Of a stretch of DNA of 64,000 nt, positions 54,532-64,000 are shown piece by piece. Made by a program: the position numbers and the translations under genes. Origin of the DNA: Pseudevernia furfuracea (taxonomy: Eukaryota > Ascomycota > Lecanoromycetes > Lecanorales > Parmeliaceae); assembly GCA_022315425.1 (NCBI GenBank), contig JAIUPT010000041.1, positions 1,612,001-1,676,000 on the forward strand. The letters are read 5' to 3'. The stretch's first letter is position 1. Each line of letters begins with the position of its first letter. The notes under the pieces were generated by a model. The model was not told the DNA's origin and made no database searches. It worked only from the letters and a program-made list of their open reading frames with translations.

Positions 54532-57016
54532 ATGAGTGGGTTTTACCCTTCCAGTCTCCAAGGAACATCAAATGCAACGACCAACGACCTAGACCTATCC
54601 TCTCCGCCAAACAACACCAATGATCCAGTAGACCTTCCTTCTGCCAATGCTGGTTTTTGGCACCAGTCAATCGACACCCAATCCATGGAAGAATCGAAAG
54701 CTGCCCCGAGAAGGCGTCGACCGTCAGGTAACGATCATGTCAAACATCGAAGAACAAGGAATGGCTGCTATACTTGTCGAGGCCGAAGGGTAAAGGTAAC
54801 GTATTACCTCAGACAGGTCAAAGCCCGGTGTCGCTGACACTTTCCGTCGCTTAGTGTGACGAAATACGTCCTGTGTGCGAGCGTTGGTCTCACCCTTCTT
54901 ATTCAAGTACTAAGAGATGTGCTAATACTAGGTTTCGTATAGGGTGCAAGAAGGGCTCAAGGGAATGCACTTATCCTGAACCTCGACCAATTCCAAAGGC
55001 CTCCAGCGGCTCCAAACGTGACCAGGCTCCTACCGCCGCTGACGACAGCAGATCATCGTCCGATGAGATCGATTCTCTGGAAGAGTCTACTCCGATCGAT
55101 CGGCACAGGAAAAGAAGCGAGGTTCAGAAGCCTGGAGCTTTAAGTCTCAAGGCATCCCAATCCAAGCGAGCCTCATCTGGGTCTCGAAAACCAAGCCTAG
55201 TTGAGCACCTCCAACCATCTGTGGAGCAAGTCAAGAATGAGAGCAGCTTGTCGCCTTCAACGGAGGCCTCGAGCGCTCCGGCATCCGCGGGGTGGTTCGA
55301 ACAGCCAGAGAAGTCCTCGTCTGTATCGACGGATGTCTCTCAAGAAGACAGAGCTTGGTCACACCTTTCTCAGGACCTACAGTTCTACTTAGAATATCAC
55401 ACGACACGTTTGAACTACCATCATTACTTTTTTAAGCACGACGCCAATCATTTCCTGCACAACATTCTCGTTGAGCAGGCATTGCAGTATGACCCTCTAC
55501 TTTACGCCGTCGTCGGTTTCGCGGCTTTTCAGTTGACCGTAACACGCTCCGATGGCAGAATCCAAGATTTTCTGGGTTACTACAACAAATCGGTCTCCTT
55601 GCTACGGAAATCGCTGGTCGAAAATGAGAAACACACAGATGCCACTATGTTGACGATCTTACAACTTGCTACCTTTGAGGTGCGTTGGACCTCTTGTATC
55701 CCGAGTAGAGCTGACCAACTGTAAAGGATTACCTGGGCGACTGGGTCAGCTTACTTGGACATCAAAAAGCTGCCTATGAGATGCTTCTGGAACTATACTC
55801 GTCTCACTCGATGATGGAGACAGAGGTGCGCAGGAAGATTCTAGCTTGGTACTCAAGATTTGACGTGATGGGAGGGCTGATGTCTGGTTACCAGACCGTG
55901 TTGGGCCGAGAATGGTTTGTTGCCACGGAGGATTACTATCGCCAGCAGTCTTTGAGCTATCCAAACAGCATAGACTACAAGATTGAAGCAACCATTGCCA
56001 AGCACCGACTCTTGGCCGTCGACCTGGCTTTGCTCTTCGCCCAATTACCTCGGGGTGCCATTAGTATTGAAAATTTCGAGAGAGAGAGCGATAAGTTTGC
56101 CCAGCAGATCAGGACCTGGAAAGAAAACCTGGACCCAATTTTTCGAGACTCGAGCTATCTTGTGGAATCTTTCGAAGGGAAAGAAAGAGATCCAGATGAC
56201 ATTGTCGATCCTTACCTGCCCGGTGGCCTCTACAAAGGCGCACTATTCACATTCAACTTTATGCTTATCGACTGGCATGCCATTTATTTAATGCACGGGT
56301 ATAAGACGGCTTCGATGCTTAAGCGACCGCTCCCACCGGAGCTTTCTGAAATAGCCTTGAATATATGCAGATTGTTTGAAGCCATTGAATATTGGCCTGA
56401 TAGCCCGCCCGGGTCCACGCTGAAGGCGCAAGGAGGTCTTGGTCTTGCATTATTGGTCCTTCCGAAAGATCGAAAGCACATCATGTGGTGCCGTAGGAAG
56501 TTGGCCAAGGTCGAAAGTTTGGGGTAGGTTCTTTTGCCTTGCATTTCTAGTTCTGCACTCTGTGAAATGGTACATTGGGCGTGAGCTGATTTTGCACACA
56601 GGCATATATACCCATCTACACTTCGCCACCAAATGGCTGAACTATGGGGTATACCAGAGGTCAATGAATGGTGGTTACCGGATTACGGAGCGTGTCCACC
56701 TGTAGTGCGCAGTGTTCGTTCATTTATGGAAAATCGTCTTCCGCAAGCCGAAGGCGAATCAAGGAGCGAAGACCAGCGGAACATAAAGGGAATTTTTTCC
56801 CAACTCAGCCTCCACGAGAGCCCCAAAGCCGGCCTGAAACAGACGGGCGGGTTTGGGACACCACCTTTCCTCGAACCAACAAATCCTTCTGCTGGGGATC
56901 TAACATCTCAAGGCCTGGCTTGTCATGCAACAGACGCGGATGTAGATCAAGACATGGGTTCGGACAATTCCATGCTCAACCAGAGCCGCGAGAGTTACTA
57001 CAAAATGAGGGTATAA
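54532..57016 (+). CDS. Zn2Cys6 transcription factor with Fungal_trans_2-type domain
   Basis: Exons 54532-54795, 54855-54882 (28 nt), 54943-55679, 55727-56523 and 56602-57016 (2241 nt, 746 aa). The zinc cluster is spread over three exons: RRTRNGCYTCRGRRVK, then CDEIRPVCE, then CKKGSRECTYPEPRP, giving the full Cys6 pattern. After a Ser-rich linker comes a regulatory domain of the Fungal_trans_2 group: FYLEYHTTRLNYHHYFFKHD, LLYAVVGFAAFQLTVTRSDG, TMLTILQLATFEDYLGDW, RRKILAWYSRFDVMGGLMSG and REWFVATEDYY. It should be a nuclear DNA-binding regulator; its targets are unknown, and the neighbours do not form a pathway cluster. The large AT-rich gap upstream may hold its promoter. Confidence 0.86.
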
Positions 57017-57501
57017 TAGGATTCAACTTATCAGGGAATTGGAGATTCGCCTGTTTATAGGTATGAATTGATGCCGTTCGATGGTTAGGATTCTTTTGTG
57101 AAGCTGGACTTTATATATATGAGCTCCTTGATGGACGCGGATTTCTCACTGATGGTATTGACGAGATAGTTGATTAGATAGGTCGCAAAGTAGTTGGAGG
57201 CAGAAATGAATAGCATTATCGTCGTCGACTCTACTCCGTAATCGCTTCATCGACGCGACTCGTACTCGGCCTGGTGGGCTACGGTGTAAATACCAGCCTT
57301 ACGTACGGACGTCTGCACACAAAGTCCTGGACAGCGCTGGTGGGAGCCCTAACCCTAATTTCGGAAAGCGATCCTATAGCTGAGTTCTAGGCACATTTTC
57401 TAGGTAGATCTTGTCTTCACGCAGGAGTCTTGGCGCCCAGGACTTCGTTCCGCGGAGAAGGAACCACTTAAATTCACGAATTGCATCGTCCATCTTCTAT
57501 C
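57017..57501. other. Intergenic region upstream of HRQ1
   Basis: Promoter region of HRQ1 and 3' UTR of the Zn2Cys6 gene. Contains CTACTCCGTA near 57231 and a telobox-like element (entered separately). No gene. Confidence 0.5.
57347..57358. promoter_or_regulatory. Telobox-like element (CCCTAACCCTAA)
   Basis: Two tandem CCCTAA units 144 nt upstream of the HRQ1 ATG. It is the second such box in the window. Binding by a Tbf1/Rap1-type protein is inferred from the sequence alone. Confidence 0.5.
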
Positions 57502-60500
57502 ATGGCCAAGCTCCAAGCTGCCACCGTCTCGAATCAACTTGTTCGCAAGAAAAAACGAAAGGTGTCTTCTGATGATCCAGAAGCTGAACCGCTCGATGAT
57601 GCTCTACCTTCAACCTCTATTTCAACCGTCGCAACCAAAACCCATGATGGAAGCAAGAAAGCTAGGCGAGCCGCCAAGGATACAAATGCTGGCAAGGGGA
57701 AGCCTCCTCCATTACGCCGGGATTCTTCGACTGTCGTCGTCGAGACCTCCATTCCATGGCCTAACGAGCTGACCAAGCTCGCTCAGACGCATCGCGCCCT
57801 GAACCTCGTCTACACTTTCTGTTGCACCCGCAAGCATTTGGCCACCACATTTGAGACCATCAAGACAGCAGTAGAAGGCCACATCAAGCGAGACTTATTA
57901 GTCACGGATGTTGCCCGAATCAAGGCCCTTGTGCCTCAAGCGATCAATTTTGCTTACGTGGATGAATCCAGCCTGCAAGTCGCAGTACTTGGGGAGGAGG
58001 ATGGAATTAAGGGTGCTAGGGCGAAGGAGTTTCGATCACTTGAGCTTTCCAAAGAGGAAGCGTCTGCACGGGATGCACATGATGAACAGAAGGAGCTCTT
58101 GCTGTTCGAGTTCATTGACGGAGATTTGAAGCGACAAGTGACGAATTCGAAGACAGGAGAGCCCACTAAGCCTTTCCGGAAACTACGAGAGGAAGACTTG
58201 AAAATGCCGGTGTATAGCCAGAAACAGATGATGAAGTTGATAGAGAAAAGGAACACCAAATTCACGTCCGCTATCAATGCCTTTCTCAATCAATGTGCTG
58301 CCGACAATATTAACCCTATAACAACATTGGAGGAAAGAGAAAGGGATTTTATTCCTACACCAGCTGACAGTAGGGGAAATTCTCCAGCGCCGGCACTAGC
58401 GAAACCTCCACTAAGGATCCCCGCCGTGCGTGACACCATTGCGAAGATCATTGTAGATATCAAAGCAATGGAGTGGTACACCGGGCAGATTGTGCCGGAT
58501 GGCCACCGCGTCTTTGACCCACAGCAGCCCATTTTCGGTGACCTTAACTTTCAATTGTCGCAGGATTTGGTCAATGCATTGTACAACACTCGGGGCATCA
58601 CCCAGCTTTACACCCATCAGGCGGAGGCCATCAACAACCTGTATGACGGTTCAAATGTCATAGTATCGACTTCAACAAGCTCTGGGAAATCTTTGATCTA
58701 TCAAATTCCCATGTTACACGAGCTAGAACAGGATCCTAACGCTCGAGGCATATACATATTCCCCACCAAAGCACTTGCCCAAGATCAGAAGAGGAGTATG
58801 AAGGAGTTGCTCCGCTTCATGCCGGGGCTGGAGAATTTGGTAGTTGATACTTTCGATGGGGATACGGCCATGGCTGATCGACGTCTCATTCGCGACGAAG
58901 GCCGGATTATCTTTACCAACCCAGATATGCTGCACATCACCATTCTTCCCCAGGAAGATAAGTGGCGAACCTTCTTACAAAACCTTCGTTTTGTAGTGGT
59001 CGATGAGCTTCACGTCTACAACGGACTCTTCGGCTCGCACGTGGCCCTCATCATGCGCAGGTTGCGGAGAATTTGTGCGGCTGTGGGAAACCGTCATGTG
59101 AAATTCGTGTCGTGCTCTGCTACTGTTGCAAATCCAGAAGAGCACATGAGAGCGATATTTGGCGTAGGGAACATCAAACTCACAGATTTCGACGGATCAC
59201 CATCCGGTAGGAAGGAGTTCCTTTGTTGGAATACTCCGTTCAAAGATCCCAACGATCCTTCTTCGGGTAGAGGAGATGCTATGGCTGAAACGGCAAGGCT
59301 CTTCTGCCAGCTCATCTTGCGTGGGATCAGAGTCATTGCCTTCTGCCGAGTCAGAAAACAGTGCGAGGTTCTCATCACTGCAGTACGAAATGAGGCCACA
59401 AATCTGGAAAGGCCTGACGTCGCCGCTCGAATCATGGGGTATCGCGGAGGTTATGCACCGCAAGACAGGCGGAAAATTGAGAAGGAAATGTTTGACGGAA
59501 AGTTGATGGGCATTGTGGCAACGAACGCTCTGGAGCTCGGGGTTGATATCGGGTCACTGGATGCCGTGATCACCGTTGGTTTCCCATACACCATCGCCAA
59601 TCTACGACAACAGAGCGGTCGAGCTGGACGAAGAAATAAGGATTCCCTGTCCGTTCTGATTGGCGACTGCTTTCCCACAGACCAATATTATATGGAAAAT
59701 CCTGATGAGATATTTACGAAACCCAACTGCGACTTGCAGGTGGACCTGCAAAATATGCTTGTGCTCGAAGGTCATATACAATGTGCAGCTTTCGAAATGC
59801 CAATCCGCCCGGACGAAGACAAGCTGTACTTTGGCAAACAATTACCAGAGATAGCAGAGGAACGGATGATAAAAGATCCTTTAGGTTTCTATCACTGCAA
59901 TGATCGCTTCAGACCTCAACCTTCGAAGTGCGTCGCCATACGCGATACAGAGGACGGCCATTTTGCAGTGATTGACATAACCAATGGCCGTAATATTGTT
60001 CTTGAGGAAGTCGAGCCATCTCGAGCCTTTTTCACAATTTACGAAGGGGGTATTTTCTTGCACCAAGGCTATACGTATCTCGTGAAAGAGTTCTCTCCAG
60101 AGCAAAAGTACGCAAAAGTCACTCTCGTAAAGGTCGACTGGACCACTCAACAGCGTGACTACACTGACGTCGACCCAATCGAAACTGAGGCAATCCGTCG
60201 CATTCCAGACTCGCTTTCCCGCGCTTTCTATGGCGCCATCAAGATCCGTGCCGTTGTATTTGGCTTTTTTAAAATCGACAAGAAACGACGCATCCTTGAC
60301 GCGGTCCAAGTGGACAATCCGCCGATTGATATATTTAGCAAGGTACAGCTGTCTCTCCCAAAGCTGATCCAATATGTTCTGACTTTTCTCAGGGCATGTG
60401 GCTAGACGTGCCTAAGTCTGCTCTGGATCTTCTGAACAGCCGACGACTCAATGTTGCTGGTGCTATCCATGCAGCAGAGCACGCAATCCTCAGTTTGATG

Positions 60501-61105
60501 CCCCAATTCGTAATCAGCATGCCAGGAGACGTACGGACTGAGTGGTATGTACTTTCAAAGCGATCTGTTTTTATGGTATCAAGGCGTGACACGCAAAGCA
60601 TGCTGACTCCGAGTCCAGCAAAAATGCCTTGAAAGAGTTCGCAACGAAAGAGACCTCTCGAAAGCGTCCTGCCCGACTGACATTCTATGATGCCAAGGGG
60701 GGTTCTGCAGGCTCTGGCATCTCTACCAAAGCCTTTGAATTTATCGATCTGTTGTTAGTACGAGCATGCGATCGGGTAGCGGCTTGCCATTGCCAAGAAG
60801 GATGTTTAGAATGTTGTTGCAGCGAGATTTGCAAAGAGCAGAATATGGTGATGAGTAAAGCTGGTAGCGAGGTCATCTTGAAGTGCCTCTTGGGCAAAGA
60901 AGGAGACATTGATATCAATGCTTTGCCGTGGGGTTCAGACGAGACTACACCGGCCGGTATCGAGACCGTCGTCGCGGCTGAGACGATCAGACCAGCCCGC
61001 GGTAAGATCTTGGAGGAGGTCCTGATCAAAAGAGAATCTGGTGGTGGGCAGCGAGTTGTCCTTGACCAGGTTGGGGACGGGAGGGAGATGGGAACCAAGA
61101 AGTGA
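57502..61105 (+). CDS. HRQ1: Hrq1 helicase (RecQ4-like, with MZB/DUF1998-type C-terminus)
   Basis: Exons 57502-60342, 60393-60544 and 60619-61105 (3480 nt, 1159 aa). Helicase motifs: ITQLYTHQAEAINNLYDGSN (Q-like), STSTSSGKSLIYQIP (motif I, about residue 391), IYIFPTKALAQDQKR (Ia), FVVVDELHVYNGLFG (DExH box, about residue 500), FVSCSATVANPEEH (III), ATNALELGVDIGSLDAV and QQSGRAGRRNKDSLSV (V, VI). The C-terminal part carries the Cys cluster CHCQEGCLECCCSEICKEQ typical of the MrfA/Hrq1 zinc-binding domain. Hrq1 is a 3'-5' helicase acting in interstrand crosslink repair and telomere maintenance. The N-terminus has a basic RKKKRKV nuclear-localisation-like segment. The second intron acceptor (GTCCAG at 60618) restores ECKNALKEFA. 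Confidence 0.95.
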
Positions 61106-61953
61106 TCGAAATAAAGGAAGAACCAAACGAGAGCGTGCTCATGCCTCTTTCTGCATAGGTCGGTCTCGTTGAATTAAGGTAGGCAAGTGTGAAAAGGTAG
61201 CTTCTAACCTGTTTCATTATAGTCAAAGCGTCCTCTCACTTACGGACTCCATTTCAACAGGGAATCCTGGTAAGAAGGAATGCGAGATGCTTGTGACAGC
61301 ATTTAGCTAAGCTACAGAGGGAAGTCCACTTCTCTTCTACGGTAATCTTTCACGTCTCCAGCCGCTTCCTCACACCCATCTGACTTGTTCAGAACGTGTG
61401 CAGGTGGGTACCATGTTCGGGAGCTGCTTTGAACACAATAATTCGTATGACAATACTCAGTGAGGCCCACTCTTCTTGCTCCTGTGTCTTTGCTCATGGA
61501 CATGTAGTCGGCGAGTCAACTCCGCAGTATTAGACCATCGAAATACAAACAGCTTGAATTGTCTCATTCTAGGCGGTTGCAGTCACAGCTGACCTCTACC
61601 TTTTATCGTCCTGCAGATCATTGGCGCATTCGTTCCAGCTTGCTGTCATTCTAGAGGATGTTCGCGTCTGGTGCTATCCCTGCAAAACCATCCACGAAGC
61701 CGCGGTAATATTCAAATCTCAAAAGATATGACTCACAAAAAAAAATTGTATTGCTCAATGCTTCCAACCTCACATAAGGATGATGTTCCCCTCGACAGAA
61801 TATCAACGCTAAATTGATAGAGACTCCAATGCAACAGTACATGTAGATATCTTGGATCAGAAGACCTCTAGTCTAGCTTGAACTGTAAGAGCTCCATATT
61901 CGCTTCCTGATAACATTCACGGATCCACGTGGGAATAGCATATCCTGAACCTG
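61106..61953. other. Convergent 3' intergenic region
   Basis: 848 nt between the HRQ1 stop and the Ran-binding gene stop. No coding exon, tRNA or repeat recognised. Confidence 0.5.
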
Positions 61954-63953
61954 TCATTCGAGACCCTCCTGCAAACTTTGCACCTCATGGTACAAAGTCT
62001 TGCTGTCCGTCACATCGCCCAACTGCGACATGTTAGCTTGTATCGCTCGATGATCACTACAATTCCTTTACCTTTACCATATGAGCCACGGGCTTTGCAT
62101 TCTCAATTACCGCAAACAAGAAAGATTTTCCTGATGGCTCCTTGCCCCTGCTATCGCCAATCTGCATTTGTTTAAACACAGGAACGTTGAGTAGAACCCT
62201 GTATGTTTGGTGGGCCCTCATTATGAAGCGTCCTGTCTTTCGCTCTGAAGTAGCATCCTCTGGAGATGCTGCGGCGATATTGAGCTTGAAAGTCCCCTTG
62301 CCGCTTTCCTTCCAGGCATTGTCCCTGTATGAGTAAAGACTAGCTCGGGAAGAAAAAATGGAATCTTCGCCACCCTCTCCAGTCTCAACTATTCTCGGTC
62401 AGCTTTGCCGTCTTCAAAACCATGAACTTTGCGTACCATCTTGATGTTGAAAACGTCCATCTGCCTCCTCTATCTCTCCGTCTTTCTTATTCTCAGCCAA
62501 TGCTTCACCATCACTTTCACTATTTTCGTCTTCGTCTCGCTCATGTTTTGGGGAACCGATGGGCTTGATAGCACCATTGCTAGCACCCAATTTCGCAGTT
62601 CCAGTGGGAGCGGCAAAGCTGGTCAATCTATTCCCTCCGCCGAATGGTCCACCGAACGCACTGCCAAAGACTGAACCACCAAAAGCGCCGATCTTGCTCG
62701 AACCGGATGTGCCAAACGGTGATTGGTCCGTTGCACCAAAACCTGTAGACGAGCTTTTAACGAATGAACCGAATCCACCGTTGGGAGCCGTTTCGGGTTT
62801 CTGTGCTTCCTTTTTGTCGGTCGCGGTCTTTCCTAGATTGAAGACTCCTACGGGAGCAAAAGGACTAGCGGTAGCGGCAGTCGACGAGCCACCTAATGTG
62901 CCAAACGGTGACGTTGACGAGCCTGCGAGCGCAGCAAATCCCGAGGATGCGAAGGCGTCAGCAGGCGTCCGAGACTCCTGATCCGTAGTCTTAGTTGGGA
63001 AAGCCGAAAGTTTTGCAGAGGAATCACTCCTGGAATAAGGCATAGAGGGGGAGAATGTAGATGCGCTACCAAATGCACTTCTTAGTGGTCGCTGAATCGA
63101 ATTAGCATTCAAGAGTTCTTGATAGACCGGCAGTGAAACCTACTTCCTGTATCTCTACCCCAACGTGTACGTCAACCGGGCCTTTCTCTTCTTCCACCGC
63201 GACCGACTCCTTTTCGGCTACCCCAGAACGTTCTGACGATACTGGGCTTCGATTCCTCACGACGGAACCTTCGCCTCTCTCAATCTCATCAGATCTTCTA
63301 TGCGCTCTCGCTTCTTCCGTCGCAGGTATCTTCTGTTCTCTATCTGCCTCGGTGTCGAACTGGTCCCTACTTCGCTTTTTCCGTGGACTGGAGGCCGAAT
63401 CTCGCATCTCTTGATCAGCGGACTTCTTTTCCGTCTCCCTTATACTGTCTTGTGATACTGCTCCAGAGACATGTTGTATGGGTCCATTGATATCCTGAGG
63501 TTGCTTATCCTGCTCCATCTCCACTTGCGAGGGAGTCTCAGTCGTTGAAGACATACTGTCCACCGCGTTCTTCTCGGGTCCATTGATACAAGCCTCACTC
63601 GTTTCAATGCCATTTGCAGCATCCTCCGACTCCTCTCGCACAGGAGTTGCTGCTAGTAGTGGTCGCCTAATTTCCTTGGGAGTTTCGCCGACGCGAACAT
63701 CTCTGGACCTCTTCCTCAGATGACCATTAGGGTTGGGCTTCGCTACGTGCTCTCTTCCTGCCTCATTTCCTTCGATCTTGGGCGTATCTAGGTCGTCAAA
63801 CGATCGTTTTCTCACGGGCCTCCCCCGAGGTTCCACACCTTTCTTGTTTGTTTGGTTCTCTGGCGATGAGTCTCTGTACGCATGATCTGGGGCAGCGTTC
63901 TCTTCGTTTACTTTAAGTGCTCTTTCCTGTCTTCCTACAAGATGATTTGACAT
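61954..63953 (-). CDS. RanBP3/Yrb2/Hba1-like Ran-binding protein
   Basis: Exons 63144-63953, 62437-63091, 62072-62388 and 61954-62022 (1851 nt, 616 aa from the ATG at 63953). The N-terminal 270 residues are charged with basic, nuclear-signal-like patches (RPVRKRSFDDLD; HLRKRSRDVR; PRKKRSRDQFD). The middle is FG-rich (SPFGTLGGSS, GFGSFVKSSS, FGGSVFGSAFGGPFGGG). The C-terminus is a Ran-binding domain: VETGEGGEDSIFSSRASLYS, WKESGKGTFKLNI, RFIMRAHQTYRVLLNVPVF and KSFLFAVIENAKPVAHMVK. This layout matches RanBP3/Yrb2/Hba1, nuclear cofactors of Crm1-dependent export. The frame stays open upstream to the window edge without another visible ATG, so an extra 5' part outside cannot be excluded. Confidence 0.88.
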
Positions 63954-64000
63954 GGATGCAAGGGACGTCTTCTTCAGCTTTTCTCGTACCGGTTTCTCAC

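Noticed and set aside
26248..61105. A DNA-repair cluster linking RAD4 and HRQ1
   Set aside because: The two genes are about 28 kb apart with many unrelated genes between them.

Overview
The window is chromosomal DNA of a filamentous ascomycete (Pezizomycotina). I cannot fix the class or species from the sequence. The evidence is about 25 densely packed protein genes with short GT-AG introns (mostly 47-80 nt, often with CTAAC-like branch sites), two Zn2Cys6 regulators (one of the Ctf1/FarA type), a fungal nickel transporter, an Ecl1-type protein, a Fox2-type multifunctional enzyme and a Drs2-type flippase. I see no transposon, tRNA, rRNA, CRISPR array or secondary-metabolite cluster. Exon boundaries were worked out by hand. 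For almost every multi-exon gene the summed exons are divisible by three and rejoin recognisable family motifs, which is the main internal check.

Layout. 1-1.0 kb: 3' part of VPS72/SWC2 (+). 2.0-3.2: Ecl1-domain protein (+). 4.0-6.6: four-RRM Nrd1/Mrn1 protein (-). 8.0-8.6: CRIPT (-), divergent from a Drs2-type P4-ATPase (+, 8.9-13.1). 13.5-15.5: ten-exon NiCoT nickel/cobalt transporter (+). 15.6-16.8: mitoribosomal mL46 (-), divergent from a mitochondrial beta-ketoacyl-ACP synthase (+, 17.0-18.6). 19.0-23.3: Sec7-PH ARF exchange factor (-), divergent from ECM14 pseudo-carboxypeptidase (+, 24.0-25.9). 26.2-29.7: RAD4/XPC (-). 30.3-31.3: SAM methyltransferase (-). 31.4-32.0: CoA-binding-domain protein (+). 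32.5-34.2: LysM protein (-). 34.6-37.7: Ctf1/FarA-like regulator (-). 38.3-40.1: membrane-anchored alpha/beta hydrolase (-), divergent from a FHIT/HNT2 hydrolase (+, 40.6-41.2). 41.3-42.5: Tda10/glycerate-kinase-like protein (-), divergent from FOX2 (+, 42.8-45.8). 46.1-46.5: VMA9 (+). 47.3-50.2: RING-H2 protein (-), divergent from RRN11 (+, 51.2-52.5). 52.5-54.5: gene-poor AT-rich gap. 54.5-57.0: Zn2Cys6 regulator (+). 57.5-61.1: HRQ1 helicase (+). 62.0-64.0: RanBP3/Yrb2-like protein (-).

Most genes are housekeeping and functionally unrelated. Possible links are the shared promoter of two mitochondrial proteins (mL46 and KAS), and a FarA-type regulator 5 kb from FOX2, whose promoter carries a CCGAGG (CCTCGG) hexamer. 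Two DNA-repair genes (RAD4, HRQ1) are present but not adjacent.

The most unusual content is in the splicing: a 12-nt internal microexon in the nickel transporter, a 19-nt one in FOX2, a 28-nt exon inside a zinc cluster, a GC-AG intron, a phase-neutral 51-nt intron in the flippase, and an intron in the KAS gene whose only frame-preserving acceptor is GG instead of AG.
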